This document shows, piece by piece, positions 1-9,363 of a stretch of 24,997 nucleotides of DNA. Source of the stretch: Coptodactyla brooksi (lineage: Eukaryota; Arthropoda; Insecta; Coleoptera; Scarabaeidae); contig JAWQRM010000278.1 in the NCBI GenBank assembly GCA_033557675.1, positions 1 to 24,997 of the forward strand, in the 5' to 3' direction. Positions within the stretch are counted from its first letter, which is position 1. Every line of letters begins with the position of its first letter. The position numbers and the translations under genes are program-made. The notes under the pieces are model-generated. The model did no database searches, was not told the origin of the DNA, and saw nothing but the letters and a program-made list of their open reading frames with translations.

Positions 1-632
1 ATTAAGTGCAATCCATTTAATATGCACCATAGAAAGAAAAATAAAATACAAATGTGTATACGTTTGAATAAGCCAATTTAAATATTCCCTATAAAAATAA
101 TACTAAAACTAGTCTGTAAAATCATCTTTTTACTTTCTCTTAAGAGTAAGTATTGCATTCGTAAAAATAATCGATGTCGAGATTTTGATGGATCTTGACG
201 AATTAGGCTTTTTGTAGCCTACCTGTGCTATTTTTGGTTGTTAGTCTGTCCGTCTGTGTATCGTTTTTAGATTTCCACGTTAGACTGAGTAAAACAATAC
301 TTTACATACAAGCTAATTATTATATAATCTGGCCATAATAAGGCTTTCGTAAAAATTGTACATATGGTTGAGGCACTTAACCCAAACATTTTTGATTTTT
401 TTACAACTTTTTGTAACAAAATATATTTTTGTAATCTGCATAAAATTATGAGCAAAAACTATAAGGATAGTACATGCTTAAAATCAACAGTTCTCGAGTT
501 ATAAGCATAATTGGTAAAAATACAGTCCTATGGGGCAAGAGGTTATTTCATTCTTAAACTCGGGTATTGCTCTCTTTAGAAAAAAAAATTTCAAATAAAG
601 GTGGCATGACATCAAACTCTTCCAACTTCAGG
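1..632. other. AT-rich DNA without recognised gene
   Basis: No reading frame, RNA gene or repeat structure that I can support is visible on either strand. The DNA is AT-rich with many short homopolymer runs. Its right edge runs into a short terminus-like motif at 633-657. Confidence 0.6.
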
Positions 633-657
633 TTTTTAAATGGAACACCCTGTATAT
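633..657 (+). repeat. Transposon terminus-like motif (TTTAAATGGAACACCCTG)
   Basis: The stretch TTTAAATGGAACACCCTG followed by TATAT looks like the right end of an element whose terminal repeat starts CAGGGTG next to a TA target. Closely similar copies lie at 1377-1402 and 1697-1720, inside the inverted-repeat element at 1214-2084. I saw no matching left end here, so this may be a solo end. Confidence 0.4.
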
Positions 658-785
658 TATGATATTTTTGAAAGGACCACTTTAATTATTACACATCAGT
701 TCTAAATCGCATCGTTTGGGCTTGGGTCTTTTTTTTATATTTAAACCAGGGACAGCAAGAGAAAGCCATGTATGATGTACATTTT

Positions 786-1209
786 CTAGTTAATGGTTGT
801 GATATCCAAATAGTCTATGCTATTGTTTTTTTCTTTCTCACATGTGAATTTTATTTTACCGTATTTTATGATGAAGTGATTTAATATGTTTTCTACACAT
901 GGGTGTTCGCTGATACATATTATATTATCCACATATTTGTACCGTGGTTTTGTTTTATATTCTTCTTCAATTTCCACATTTATTTCCTCTTCAAGTTTTC
1001 TAGGAATATTTCTGATAGTATTCCAAATATATGGAAAATTTGTATTCTGGTGCCTGTATTGCTTTTTGTAAATTCTTCAGTTATTGCGATGTATTGATTT
1101 TTGTCGATGATAACTATGTTGCCTTCGTCTGCATTGACTAATATTGCGTTATTGTCTTGTAAGTTCTTTCTGATATTTTCATTATTTTCTGTTGTTGATG
1201 GATTGTACA
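786..1209 (-). pseudogene. Penelope-like element reverse transcriptase remnant (PLE copy 1)
   Basis: The minus strand reads as two adjacent frames of a PLE reverse transcriptase. The upstream part (about 1209-980) holds the pre-palm motif ILVNADEGNIVIIDKNQYI, the PLE counterpart of 'KADKGNTVVI'. The downstream part (977-786) holds the catalytic box as YVDNIICI (924-935), then IKFTCEKEKNNSIDYLDIT, which fits the 'IKFT.E.E.NN.L.FLDI' block after YVDD. Roughly 200 or more residues that should separate the two blocks are missing, and the second aspartate of YVDD is N. The N-terminal side is cut by the inverted-repeat element starting at 1214. The family call rests on motif order; the copy is certainly dead. 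Confidence 0.75.
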
Positions 1210-1376
1210 TATACAGGGTGAGTCTCCGGGAAGACACTCGATTGATTATGGAAAAACTATTAATATGGAAAATCTGAAAATTTGGTGGTGTACTAATGCT
1301 GTCAGGGGACATTCGGCTAAAATATTTTTAGGTTAATAGCACTTCCGGTTATACCGGAAATAGAACCCAACTTTCT

Positions 1377-1402
1377 TATTTTAAATGGAACATCCTATAT
1401 GT
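1377..1402 (+). repeat. Internal copy of the TTTAAATGGAACAYCC motif
   Basis: A second copy of the terminus-like motif seen at 633-657, here with a C-to-T change (ACATCC) and followed by TATATG. It lies inside the inverted-repeat element at 1214-2084. Confidence 0.4.
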
Positions 1403-1696
1403 TGTTACATATTTAGATTCTACATATAATTATGAACACATTTTATTTATAATGTCCTATACCTAATCCTAACCGTTTTGTAGTTATTTCAATTTTTAAC
1501 TGAAAATTGACATTTGCAGACCGGAAAACAATTACCTTTTTTTCTTATACTAAGAACTTTCTAGTTAATTTGGGTACTCGTTCTTGTAGAAGAGGACATG
1601 CCTTAATAGTTTCTGTATAAAAATGTTGTAATTACCAATGCATAGTGTTCGAAACCGACGTATAAAAACGGAATTAAAGAAACTACCGAAAATCAA

Positions 1697-1720
1697 TTTT
1701 TTTAAATGGAACACCCATAT
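1697..1720 (+). repeat. Internal copy of the TTTAAATGGAACACCC motif
   Basis: A third copy of the same motif, TTTAAATGGAACACCC followed by ATATTT, also inside the element at 1214-2084. Three copies within 1.1 kb in the same orientation argue against chance. Confidence 0.4.
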
Positions 1721-2088
1721 TTTTGTTATTCCATCTTATTCCTTATTAAAAAACAAGGTGAGCTTGTGTAAGGTTATTTATTTCAAAAACGTATACTTTT
1801 TGAGATATTCACAAATCATCATTTTCTATTGCTAAACTGCTAACTAATATTGCTGGAATTAGTAGGCTACGAAGCTTTTTGGAACACAATTGTAGTCGAC
1901 AGACGCCAAAGAACTGTCACGCACCTTTTGATGATCTCAAACATCATGCCTCGATAGGTAAACTCTACGAATGAAGATTATTTACATTTATTAATTATAT
2001 TTAAGTACACCACCAAATTTTCAGATTTTCTATATTAAAAGTTTCTCCATAATCGATCGAGCGCCTTCCCGGAGACTCACCCTGTATA

Positions 2089-5000
2089 AAAAGCACGCGT
2101 GATTCCAACTACACAGAACACTTTCACAAAAATTCTCATATACCTGGAAATAGACAGCAGAATTTCTTTCAGGAAGTCGTAAAAATATTATGTAGAAGCA
2201 TAAAACTAAATATTCAGGAAAACCTAGAAATATTCCGAGAAACCCTAAAATATCTCGCAATAAATATTCGGATAAACACCATTTCCCATCCTATATTGAA
2301 GCCAATTAAACTCTTACGATAACACAGCAATCCATCATATATAAGAAGATATGACACAACAAGGAACAAAAACAAGGAACCCATAATGTGTAAGGTAAAG
2401 CAAGGAAGAAAACATGTAAACTGATTAATATGAAGGAAGTGAAAGTATCTGAATCGTGACTAAATGAGGTGAGGTATTTTTAAATTCGGACCTCAATATC
2501 AGAGGGTCTTTATTGTCAGTAGATCGAGTCAATAGTTATTTCCTGTGGTTCAAGAGAAATTGCCTACTATTTTACTTCAATTTGCGTTAGTTTTCATGGA
2601 CTAGTATTTGTTTGAAGAACGTATTTTGAGCTAAAAATATTATGCACGTGCTCATCAACAGTTTAGCGGACGTTTCCTTAGGCTATAAAAAGAAGGGCAA
2701 CATTGAAATTTGAAAGCTTACGCGCATAGCTTTGAATCAATCAACGTAAATGTACGCAAACCGTCCTGTTAAACATGTGTCTGTAGTTGTGGGTTAATTT
2801 TATGCCATCCATTTGTGCGAATGATTCCGTATTTATAGAATGTTTAAAATAGCTAAAAACGTTAGAATTTCTCAGGCTTATTTTAGGATAATTTCGTTTA
2901 GGAAAGAATCGATTAGGTGTACGAAAACTTATGACAAACGAGAAAATGCACAAACCGTTCCGTAGGTGTTTTATCTTTTTTCTAAGCTTTTCCGGCATTT
3001 CCGATATGCTGGCACCATTGCAAGGTCGTAAATCATAAATGTCTTACTCTATCTTTTACGCAATAAATCTTCTATGATACAAGTAACCACAACGTGGCGA
3101 AACGATTTGGAGAAAATTCGCCTGTACAAGAACTAGATTGATTGTTCAATACTACCTTGTACAGTATACCCTTCATTGCTTCGCGAAAATCGACTTTATT
3201 GTTCTTAATATCCTCAAACAAATAGTATTTTAGTATTGCTGACGGCTCTTCAATATAAAACAAAAGCGGCCAATTAACGGTTGACGTGAGTTGGCGTTGG
3301 TTTATACGTTGAGATGTCGTTATAAAACCGGAAAATGTAATTTTATGCTACTCGTGTCGCGTCGTTTTTTAATGTTGTAAAATTTCGTAATTGTTCGTTC
3401 ATGGCACATAAAGCACTGTTGTCGTAAATAAAGCTTTATTGCATGTTGCCTGTAATTACAACAAGGGAAGTAAAACGAACCATAAAAATAAGAAGGCAAT
3501 ATGTACACAATGAGCATGAAGTGTTAAATTTCAACATATTACGTTGAAATTATAATTGTTTCAAAAATATTTATTAGAATACTGCATTTTTAGAATCTCC
3601 TTGAAGATCAGTTCTCAATAGTCTATGATACTTGACGACTACAATTAATAATATGAGAGTTAAGAAACACTGACCTAATAAACGGTATAAGCTTGATATA
3701 AAACTATATCAATGATGCACATATGATGGATATCCTCCTGATTTGGTAAGTTATTATGAGGAACGTACTGTGATACTATTTATTTAGGTAACTATTACAG
3801 AAGTTGTGAACTAGCGAAAGATTTTTTAATAAATAACACATAAATGTGTTACATTGGGGAAAAAGTAGGAAAAATATTCCTTAGCGAAGAAAAATCAATA
3901 CCAACCCTAAAACTTTTAGTGATCTCCAACAAATATAATTCAGAGATGATAGAAATATCTAATATAAAAGGAAAGCTTCGTTGGATGTAACGGGATCGGA
4001 TATAGCATCCGAGAATGATAGTTTCAAGGGAGCAGGGGGTGGGGGATTATAAGATATCGTATAGAAAACTTCACTACATTTTTAAAGCAAATCTAAGTTG
4101 GCAAAAGTATCTTATCAGTGGGTTTTCACTGCAGTAGATGTAATCAGTAGGGTATCAACACGATGGTGTAATTTCATATTATTCATGAGATGTGTAATGA
4201 CTGGGCTTTGGATTAAAGTACATGGTACTATCAAATGTCACCATGAATAGTAAGTCAAATAATGCCGAAGACTTGAAAAATAGAAACAGATTGTAACAAC
4301 ATTATGAAGAATATATCAACGGGATTCAACAAGAATATATTGACAGTTTGGTATACTTTCAGACGCAACAAATTGCTTATGCTTTTGTAGAGTATTTATT
4401 ATATGTTGCATATTCTTTTATTGTCATTAAAAATAACTTCTTGTCTTATTTCTGACGACATGCATCACTCTGCAAACTTCAATACATAATCGAAGATCCA
4501 AGATGTAATTTAGGATAGTTTTGACTATTTTGCACACAATTTGAAGCTATTATATCAGATGGTACTCAATATAATCAATAGAATATATCAATTGTAAAAA
4601 TAAACTGTAAATATAAAAAAAATACTAAAATTAGTTAACTGCATTGAATTACAAGTAAGAATGTTTTAAATTTATTTAATATGTCCGTAATTAAGAAGAC
4701 AGTTACTAAAATTGTCCTTTTAAAAGAAAAATTCTATGACATCCCATATCAAGGATGATGTTACAGTTAAGGCGAAATTCACCTACAAGTAAAAAATTCA
4801 AATTGAAATTGATAATTCAAATGATAATTCATGTAATGAAACCTGTAGGAGAAATATAGATAATACACTGTTCTCTGGTTTACACTATAAAGATGGCACA
4901 TAAACTTAATTAATGTAAATTAAATAGGTGTATTCAAATGTATTCCCTTTAGCACAACTAAAGGAAAATATGTACATTGCACCCGTGTTTGTGTGATGTC

Positions 5001-5106
5001 GAACTCTACAACAAGTAAATCGAGCGTTGCTGTTTATTATACTGCACTACTTTTTGCGATACTGCATGATATGTTCTAGTTTCAGATACGTTCTATTTGA
5101 TTTATA
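2089..5106. other. Long AT-rich stretch without recognised feature
   Basis: No recognisable protein motif, RNA gene or long repeat was seen. Frames of 60-85 codons exist (for example minus 2741-2998 and 3072-3263) but carry no family motif and have low-complexity composition. A G-rich run, GGGAGCAGGGGGTGGGGG, lies at 4028-4045 and is unusual in this AT-rich context. Confidence 0.5.
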
Positions 5107-5872
5107 TTGGGCTGTTCGGAAAGTAATTTCGTTTTTTCTTTTTTTTTTTGATGAAAATGCAAGGCACTTTTCTTAGAGAGTATAAATATTTTATGTAATT
5201 ACTTATTCACCATTTTGATCTAACACTTTGTTCCAATTTTCTGGCAGTAGCATGATTCCATACTCATAAAACTTCTGATTTAAGCTGGCAAAAAACTGAT
5301 CCTAGTCATTTTTGATGGCCTCATTTGAAGTAGAGGTTTTGCCACCCAAAAAATTTTCTGGAGACCGAAACAAGTAATAATCGGATCAAGTGCCAGATTT
5401 GGAGAATGTGGTGGGTGTGGTAGTACATCACATCAAAGCTTTTGGCGAGTTACCAAACTGGATTTTCTATTTATCAATTTCAATCAAAAATCTATTTGAT
5501 CTGGATTTTTTTCTGTTGATCAATTCGGCTTTTTCTATTAGAGTGAATGGTGCAATTTGTCCAATGGATGATAGTAACACTTCATAATTGAAATTTTGAA
5601 AATTTTACAAACCTTCAAAAAAGTTTTTAAAGTACTTTTTTGTAACAAAAGAGGAAATGTGCCAAGAATGCTGTTTTTGATTCTCCATGTTTCATAAGAC
5701 ACAAAAAGAAAACAATTGCACAGAACCGAACAAAATATTTTCACACATAAACTTTGCAATGCCAGCTGTCAGAATATATACTGCATATGCGGTTTAGAAT
5801 GAAGTTGGTTAGTTAAAATACAACTAACGCCTCTGCTGCGAAAAAAATGAACTTACTTTCCGAACAACCTAA
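5107..5872 (-). mobile_element. Internally deleted mariner transposon
   Basis: Terminal inverted repeats are visible: the left end begins TTGGGCTGTTCGGAAAGTAA (5107 onward), and the right end read on the minus strand begins TTAGGTTGTTCGGAAAGTAA (5872 downward). Both are flanked by the TA dinucleotide that mariners duplicate. The element is 766 bp, against about 1.3 kb for a complete mariner, so several hundred bases of the interior are missing. The transposase remnant runs on the minus strand (5688 to 5203). The right end has been tandemly duplicated (see 5751-6155). Confidence 0.85.
5203..5688 (-). pseudogene. Mariner transposase, deleted and stop-riddled
   Basis: The minus strand starts with ATG at 5688 (MENQKQHSWH, matching mariner N-termini of the type 'MENQK.HFRH'). 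After a large deletion of the helix-turn-helix and early catalytic region it resumes with EKAELINRKK, part of the 'KRPEL.NRK' block before the second catalytic aspartate. It continues to SDYYLFRSPENFLGGK (third catalytic D in SDY), then FFASLNQKFYEYGIMLLPE and a terminal NWNKVLDQNGE before TAA at 5203-5205. Several stops and at least one frame disturbance lie in between. The family assignment is strong from the C-terminal blocks plus the terminal repeats; the protein is non-functional. Confidence 0.85.
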
Positions 5873-6155
5873 TACTTTAGATTATTATTATGCCCAGAAA
5901 AATATTTTTATGCATTTTTGTATTTCTTATCTTATAGCAATAACTTTGCAATAAAAAACTTTGCAATGCCAGCTGTCAGAATGTATACTGCATATGCGGT
6001 TTAGAATGAAGTTGATTAGTTAAAATACAACTAACGCCTCTGCTACGAAAAAAAAAAGAACTTACTTTCCGAACAACCTAATACTTTAGATTATTACTAT
6101 GCCCAGAAAAATATGTTTATGCATTTTTGTATTTCTTATCTTATAGCAATAACTT
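5751..6155. repeat. About 205-bp tandem duplication including the mariner terminus
   Basis: Bases 5751-5946 and 5958-6155 are near-identical direct copies with a handful of differences. Each holds the stretch just inside the mariner right end, the terminal repeat itself and about 70 bp of flanking DNA. ACTTTGCAAT starts both copies and recurs at the junction (about 5943-5952), so the duplication probably arose by a short-homology event after the mariner inserted. The second copy has two extra As in an A-run. Confidence 0.9.
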
Positions 6156-6266
6156 GATGAGAATTTAATGAAATTAAAAACAAACAATAATCTTATAATG
6201 TAGGATTTCACGGTAGGTTATTGCAAATAATATTATTTTTAGAGCTTGTTGGCCGTGGTCTAAAGG

Positions 6267-6482
6267 AAATAGTTCCATACGTTTCATCTGCAACTGTGGC
6301 AGACATCTTCGGTGATAAAGTTGGGGGTTTGGAACCTTTGGCTTTGTAACAAAGTAAAAACGAAGTCACAAATCGAAGCAATACATCAATTACTAACAGA
6401 ACAGCGTAGATAGAATCTGTGCAGTAGCAATCACCACTGAAGATGTCTGCCACAGTTGCAGATGAAACATGTGGAACTATTT
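6267..6482 (+). mobile_element. Minimal Penelope-like tail flanked by inverted hammerhead-like arms
   Basis: Arms 6267-6316 and 6430-6482 are inverted copies of about 50 bp. Between them, 6320-6360 matches the end-of-ORF/3' tail of the other PLE copies here: it reads KLGVWNLWLCNK on the plus strand, compared with KLWVWNFWLHNK at about 17075 (minus) and IKLWI-stop-NLWFYNK at about 13880 (minus). It therefore looks like a severely 5'-truncated PLE in plus orientation with an inverted partial tail at its 5' side, a layout known for PLEs. Both arms encode a hammerhead-like core, pointing outward. Confidence 0.65.
6434..6474 (+). ncRNA. Hammerhead-ribozyme-like motif with CUGAAGA core (PLE tail)
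   Basis: The plus strand shows the hammerhead core pieces in order: CTGAAGA (6437-6443), one unpaired T, a 6-bp stem II (GTCTGC 6445-6450 with GCAGAT 6458-6463, one G-T wobble) closed by a 7-base loop, and GAAA (6464-6467). Three further bases (CCA 6434-6436 with TGG 6472-6474) can pair as a short stem I. With that pairing the base at the cleavage position would be G, which hammerheads do not tolerate, so this copy is probably inactive. The inverted arm at 6275-6312 (minus) has lost part of the core (CCGAAGA) but has GTA at the cleavage position. Confidence 0.5.
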
Positions 6483-6686
6483 GCTTTATTTTTTTAAGCC
6501 AATAATCTATTTATTTCTAATGCTATCCAAATTTATTTCTTTTGCATAACCTCTGAAAGTAATGAAAAGGAGAATAATCGAACACATTCTGTTAGTGAGA
6601 CTATCAGACTTTTCTTTTAATATCGATAACTTTTGCAGTTCAAAATACTCTCCAAGGCTGTTGATAGTAGATAGAGTAAAATAATA

Positions 6687-6920
6687 TTATTTTATAGTAC
6701 AAAGGATTTCCACTGTATTTATTGAAAATATTGATATAGAAAGCAACATGCGTAAAATGCGAAGAATTAATAGCGTCAAGAAAAATGTGAGCGAAAATTT
6801 CAAATTGCTGTGCAAAATACGCTCCATGTACTCCCCTCGTAAGGCAGTATCCACCAAAGTCCCCCAGTTTTCGTATCTACAATCGATTTCACTCTGGTAA
6901 CTGCCCGGTGGGGAGACAAC
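6687..6920 (-). CDS. Possible host-gene exon of unknown function
   Basis: The minus strand opens at a good splice acceptor (polypyrimidine-rich ATATTTCAG, exon starting at 6920) and runs 77 codons to TAA at 6687. The first 35 or so residues (VVSPPGSYQSEIDCRYENWG and GTLVDTALRGEYMERI) have ordinary protein composition, unlike surrounding chance frames. The rest contains a hydrophobic stretch (FSLTFFLTLLILRILRMLLSI) that could be a membrane segment or simply intron read-through, as a donor such as AGC/GTATTT follows MERI's codons. I do not recognise the protein. The other exons would lie outside the visible signals. Either a lone exon, a retropseudogene piece or a chance frame. Confidence 0.35.
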   Translation of the reverse strand, partial: VVSPPGSYQSEIDCRYENWGTLVDTALRGEYMERILHSNLKFSLTFFLTLLILRILRMLLSISIFSINTVEILCTIK

Positions 6921-7469
6921 CTGAAATATTAATATCAGAAATGGAGTCAGCATCTAAAAAGTTGTAGCAGGCAAGCAGTAAATATAGACGTTACGGTTTC
7001 CTAGATACTAAGAAAAATATGATTTGTTGAACCTAAGTGCGTGTCCCTATGCGAAAAGAGGAAAAGGACGCAATATTCAAGTTATGGAATAGTTGGGTTA
7101 ATGTGCCTGAGACATTAAAGGTAGTAATGTAGATAACAACATTTATAACCTTTAGTTATAAAAGTAAGTACTATAACAGATTATCTAAGATTACAGATTA
7201 AATGTATCTCTTTTAGTTTTGGAGTATTAGGCTTGGGGAGTAGGAATAGCTTGAACACCTGCATAATGCGGTGCTAAAATTAATCACAATTAACAAACAT
7301 TTAACCAATACTGCCGATTTTTCTAGGGTTTGCAATGGGTTTTGTAGGGCGGACAGTGCCAACCCTTGCCCCCCCTTAACTACGCCTATGCATTCAACAC
7401 AAACATTGACAACATAAGCGAACTACTGAAGGATGCACTGTGTTATGAAATATTTTCTGTGTAACATTT

Positions 7470-7910
7470 TAATAAAATTATTGCGTTTCCGGAACGCACC
7501 CTACACTATCCTTTTACTTGATCACTTCGAAAATCAAGAAAAGGGAAACACTGGGAGTTTGGTAGGTAGGAGAAGCGCCTCTTGCTCTCGGCAGGAGAGC
7601 AAGAGATTCTCCCGTAATTCCCGCCAGGTGGCAGTTATAAACGAGGTTTCTTTCCAGCGCCACTGACTTCCATCGAAATCTTCCAACAAACGCTTATTGT
7701 ACGATGAATTTATCGTCCTAGCTGTGCGATTTATCTCCGAGTTCTCTATTTTTGTTCGTTTTGCGAACCGGAAGTCGGAAAACTGGACGGCGTGGGAACC
7801 CCTAAGTGGCCTGTGAATGGATCTGACATCGCGGATGATAGGGAGTATGATGGGACTCACAATGGGGACCCACAAAAAACGGTGTAATTGAATTTGAACA
7901 AAAGGGAATT
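7470..7910. other. GC-elevated block of unknown nature
   Basis: This block is clearly less AT-rich than its surroundings and has little low-complexity sequence. The minus strand is open for 129 codons (7923-7534), rich in R and S with no family motif. Such a block could be a first exon or 5' UTR of a gene reading left, a regulatory region, or part of an old repeat. A CTCF-like motif sits at 7621-7634. No function can be assigned. Confidence 0.3.
7621..7634 (+). promoter_or_regulatory. CTCF-like core motif
   Basis: CCGCCAGGTGGCAG closely resembles the animal CTCF consensus (CC-N-S-YAG-RKGGC). A 14-bp match can occur by chance, but it lies in the only GC-elevated unique block in the left half of the window. 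Confidence 0.25.
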
Positions 7911-8727
7911 TTGACGATTCCAATGTTATATTAGTAATAACATTATTTTCTATTTGTACAAATAAACATTAATAACTGTTACATGATTCGTTCTAAAATA
8001 TGGTGTACATGGTGGTCAAATAAGCGTGCAAAGTACTGTATCTCGGAAACCACTCTTTGTAGAGATTTGCGGTAAACAAATTTACAACTAAAATGGCCAA
8101 AAGAAAATATAGGAAATTATTTTCAGGTTACTAAGATGGCCACTAGGGAGCGTAACCTCCATTTTGAATTTACAAATGTGGTGTTTCTCGAAATTTCGCC
8201 CTATTACGATAACAAGAAAATATATGCTTTTAAAGCTGAGATAAATTCGAGTCTGTTTTGTCCTATCTCTAAAAATAAGGTAGTGGGAGGTGTTCATATG
8301 TTTGTATAAATAAACATCTGTAACTTTAAAACGACTGAAAGCATTTCAACAAACTTAGCTTCGTTGAAAGGAGCTTTTCTTGAGCAACAAAGCTACCTTC
8401 TTTGTGGTGATTGTAATTTCATATGTCGCCACTAGAGGGCATTTATCGATATTACGATTGGAAGTGCAAAATTTCTCAAAAAAATTAAATCTATTGGTAT
8501 TACTTTACTTCCATTAAAAAATAGCAAAATGATACCCAAACAAGCTAGTGAAAACCGCGCCTCGATATCTTATTCCCAACCTAAAATATCGGTGAAAGAA
8601 GATTTAAGGAGAAAATTCAATGGATTTTGCTAGGTTTTTGCAATGTTTTACTGGTTATGCAACCAAAATAACATAGACAGAAGTGTGTTGCCTACCTATA
8701 ATTCGTACTTGAGTGCATATTAACTAT

Positions 8728-8758
8728 ATAGGTAACTATTCGAAAAATAGTTACCTAT
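8728..8758. repeat. Perfect 13-bp hairpin at the inner edge of the left foldback arm
   Basis: ATAGGTAACTATT (8728-8740) and its exact reverse complement (8746-8758) flank CGAAA. It begins where the homology between the long arms stops. Confidence 0.8.
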
Positions 8759-8985
8759 TTTAACTAGTCGAAATAAACAGCATCCTGTCAACAGCTTCAT
8801 CATTTGTAAAAGGCATTTTTAAAGCTTAACGTGTGCAACTAACATAAATTCTACTGCATCTAAATAAAATTTCACGTTTCTGTCCAATATTATTATTAGG
8901 CATTTGTTTTATGTTCCATGGCCTGCTACTTATTATATACCTGCTCGTACCTAAAACTAAAACGTAAAACTAAAAACTAACCAAC

Positions 8986-9363
8986 TTAAAACCAGAGGTA
9001 GATTGCCACCAAACGAACAAACGATTACAAATGCTTACGAATCATTTCATAACCATGGAGAGAACAACAACTTTTCGTCGCGAAGAACATTCAATTTCCG
9101 ATTACTTGATTAATAATGTAATCAGTAATTAATGTAAATAAACTATTCGTAAGCATTTGTAGTCGTTTGCTTATTTGGTGGTCCCCCTCTTGCCGTACGC
9201 CAGAGTGGGAGGGGCACGCGGGCCGAGCTACAGGCTAGCTCTATTCCCACGCCGCTTATTTTGCTAGCTTTAAATGTTTAATATCTAAAAGAGTGTTGCT
9301 CAGGTGGCAAGATGGTACCAGACTTTTCTCCTCTGTTTGACTCAATCTACCTTTGGTTTTATG
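8986..9363. mobile_element. Nested hairpin element in the centre of the foldback
   Basis: Two nested inverted repeats are visible: an outer pair around AAAACCAGAGGTAGATTG (about 8986-9005) and its complement (9342-9363), and a 37-bp inner pair (9006-9042 with 9145-9181) around CAAATGCTTACGAAT. A GC-rich stretch (9181-9255) follows the inner pair. The arrangement suggests a second small element inserted in the first, or the original loop of the foldback. Confidence 0.6.

Larger units (their letters stand above)
1214..2084. mobile_element. Non-autonomous DNA transposon with 81-bp terminal inverted repeats
   Basis: Bases 1214-1294 and 2004-2084 are inverted copies of each other with a few mismatches, both starting CAGGGTGAGTCTCCGGGAAG or a close variant at the outer edge. 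The element is flanked by TATA on both sides (1210-1213 and 2085-2088), consistent with a TA or TATA target duplication. The 700-bp interior carries no transposase frame. It contains two TTTAAATGGAACAYCC motifs (1377-1402, 1697-1720) like the one at 633-657, suggesting nested or composite ends. The superfamily is not clear; a TA target would fit Tc1/mariner-like or other TA-targeting families. Confidence 0.8.

Noticed and set aside
2741..3263. Minus frames of 85 and 63 codons as host exons
   Set aside because: No family motif, no supporting splice signals and no continuation between them.
5390..5587. 65-codon plus frame
   Set aside because: It is antisense to the mariner transposase remnant on the minus strand.
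6208..6453. 81-codon minus frame across the minimal PLE element
   Set aside because: It runs antisense through both hammerhead arms and the PLE tail, so its peptide is a by-product of a repeat.
8088..8297. 69-codon minus frame
   Set aside because: It lies in the left arm of the foldback element and is not kept open in the matching right arm.
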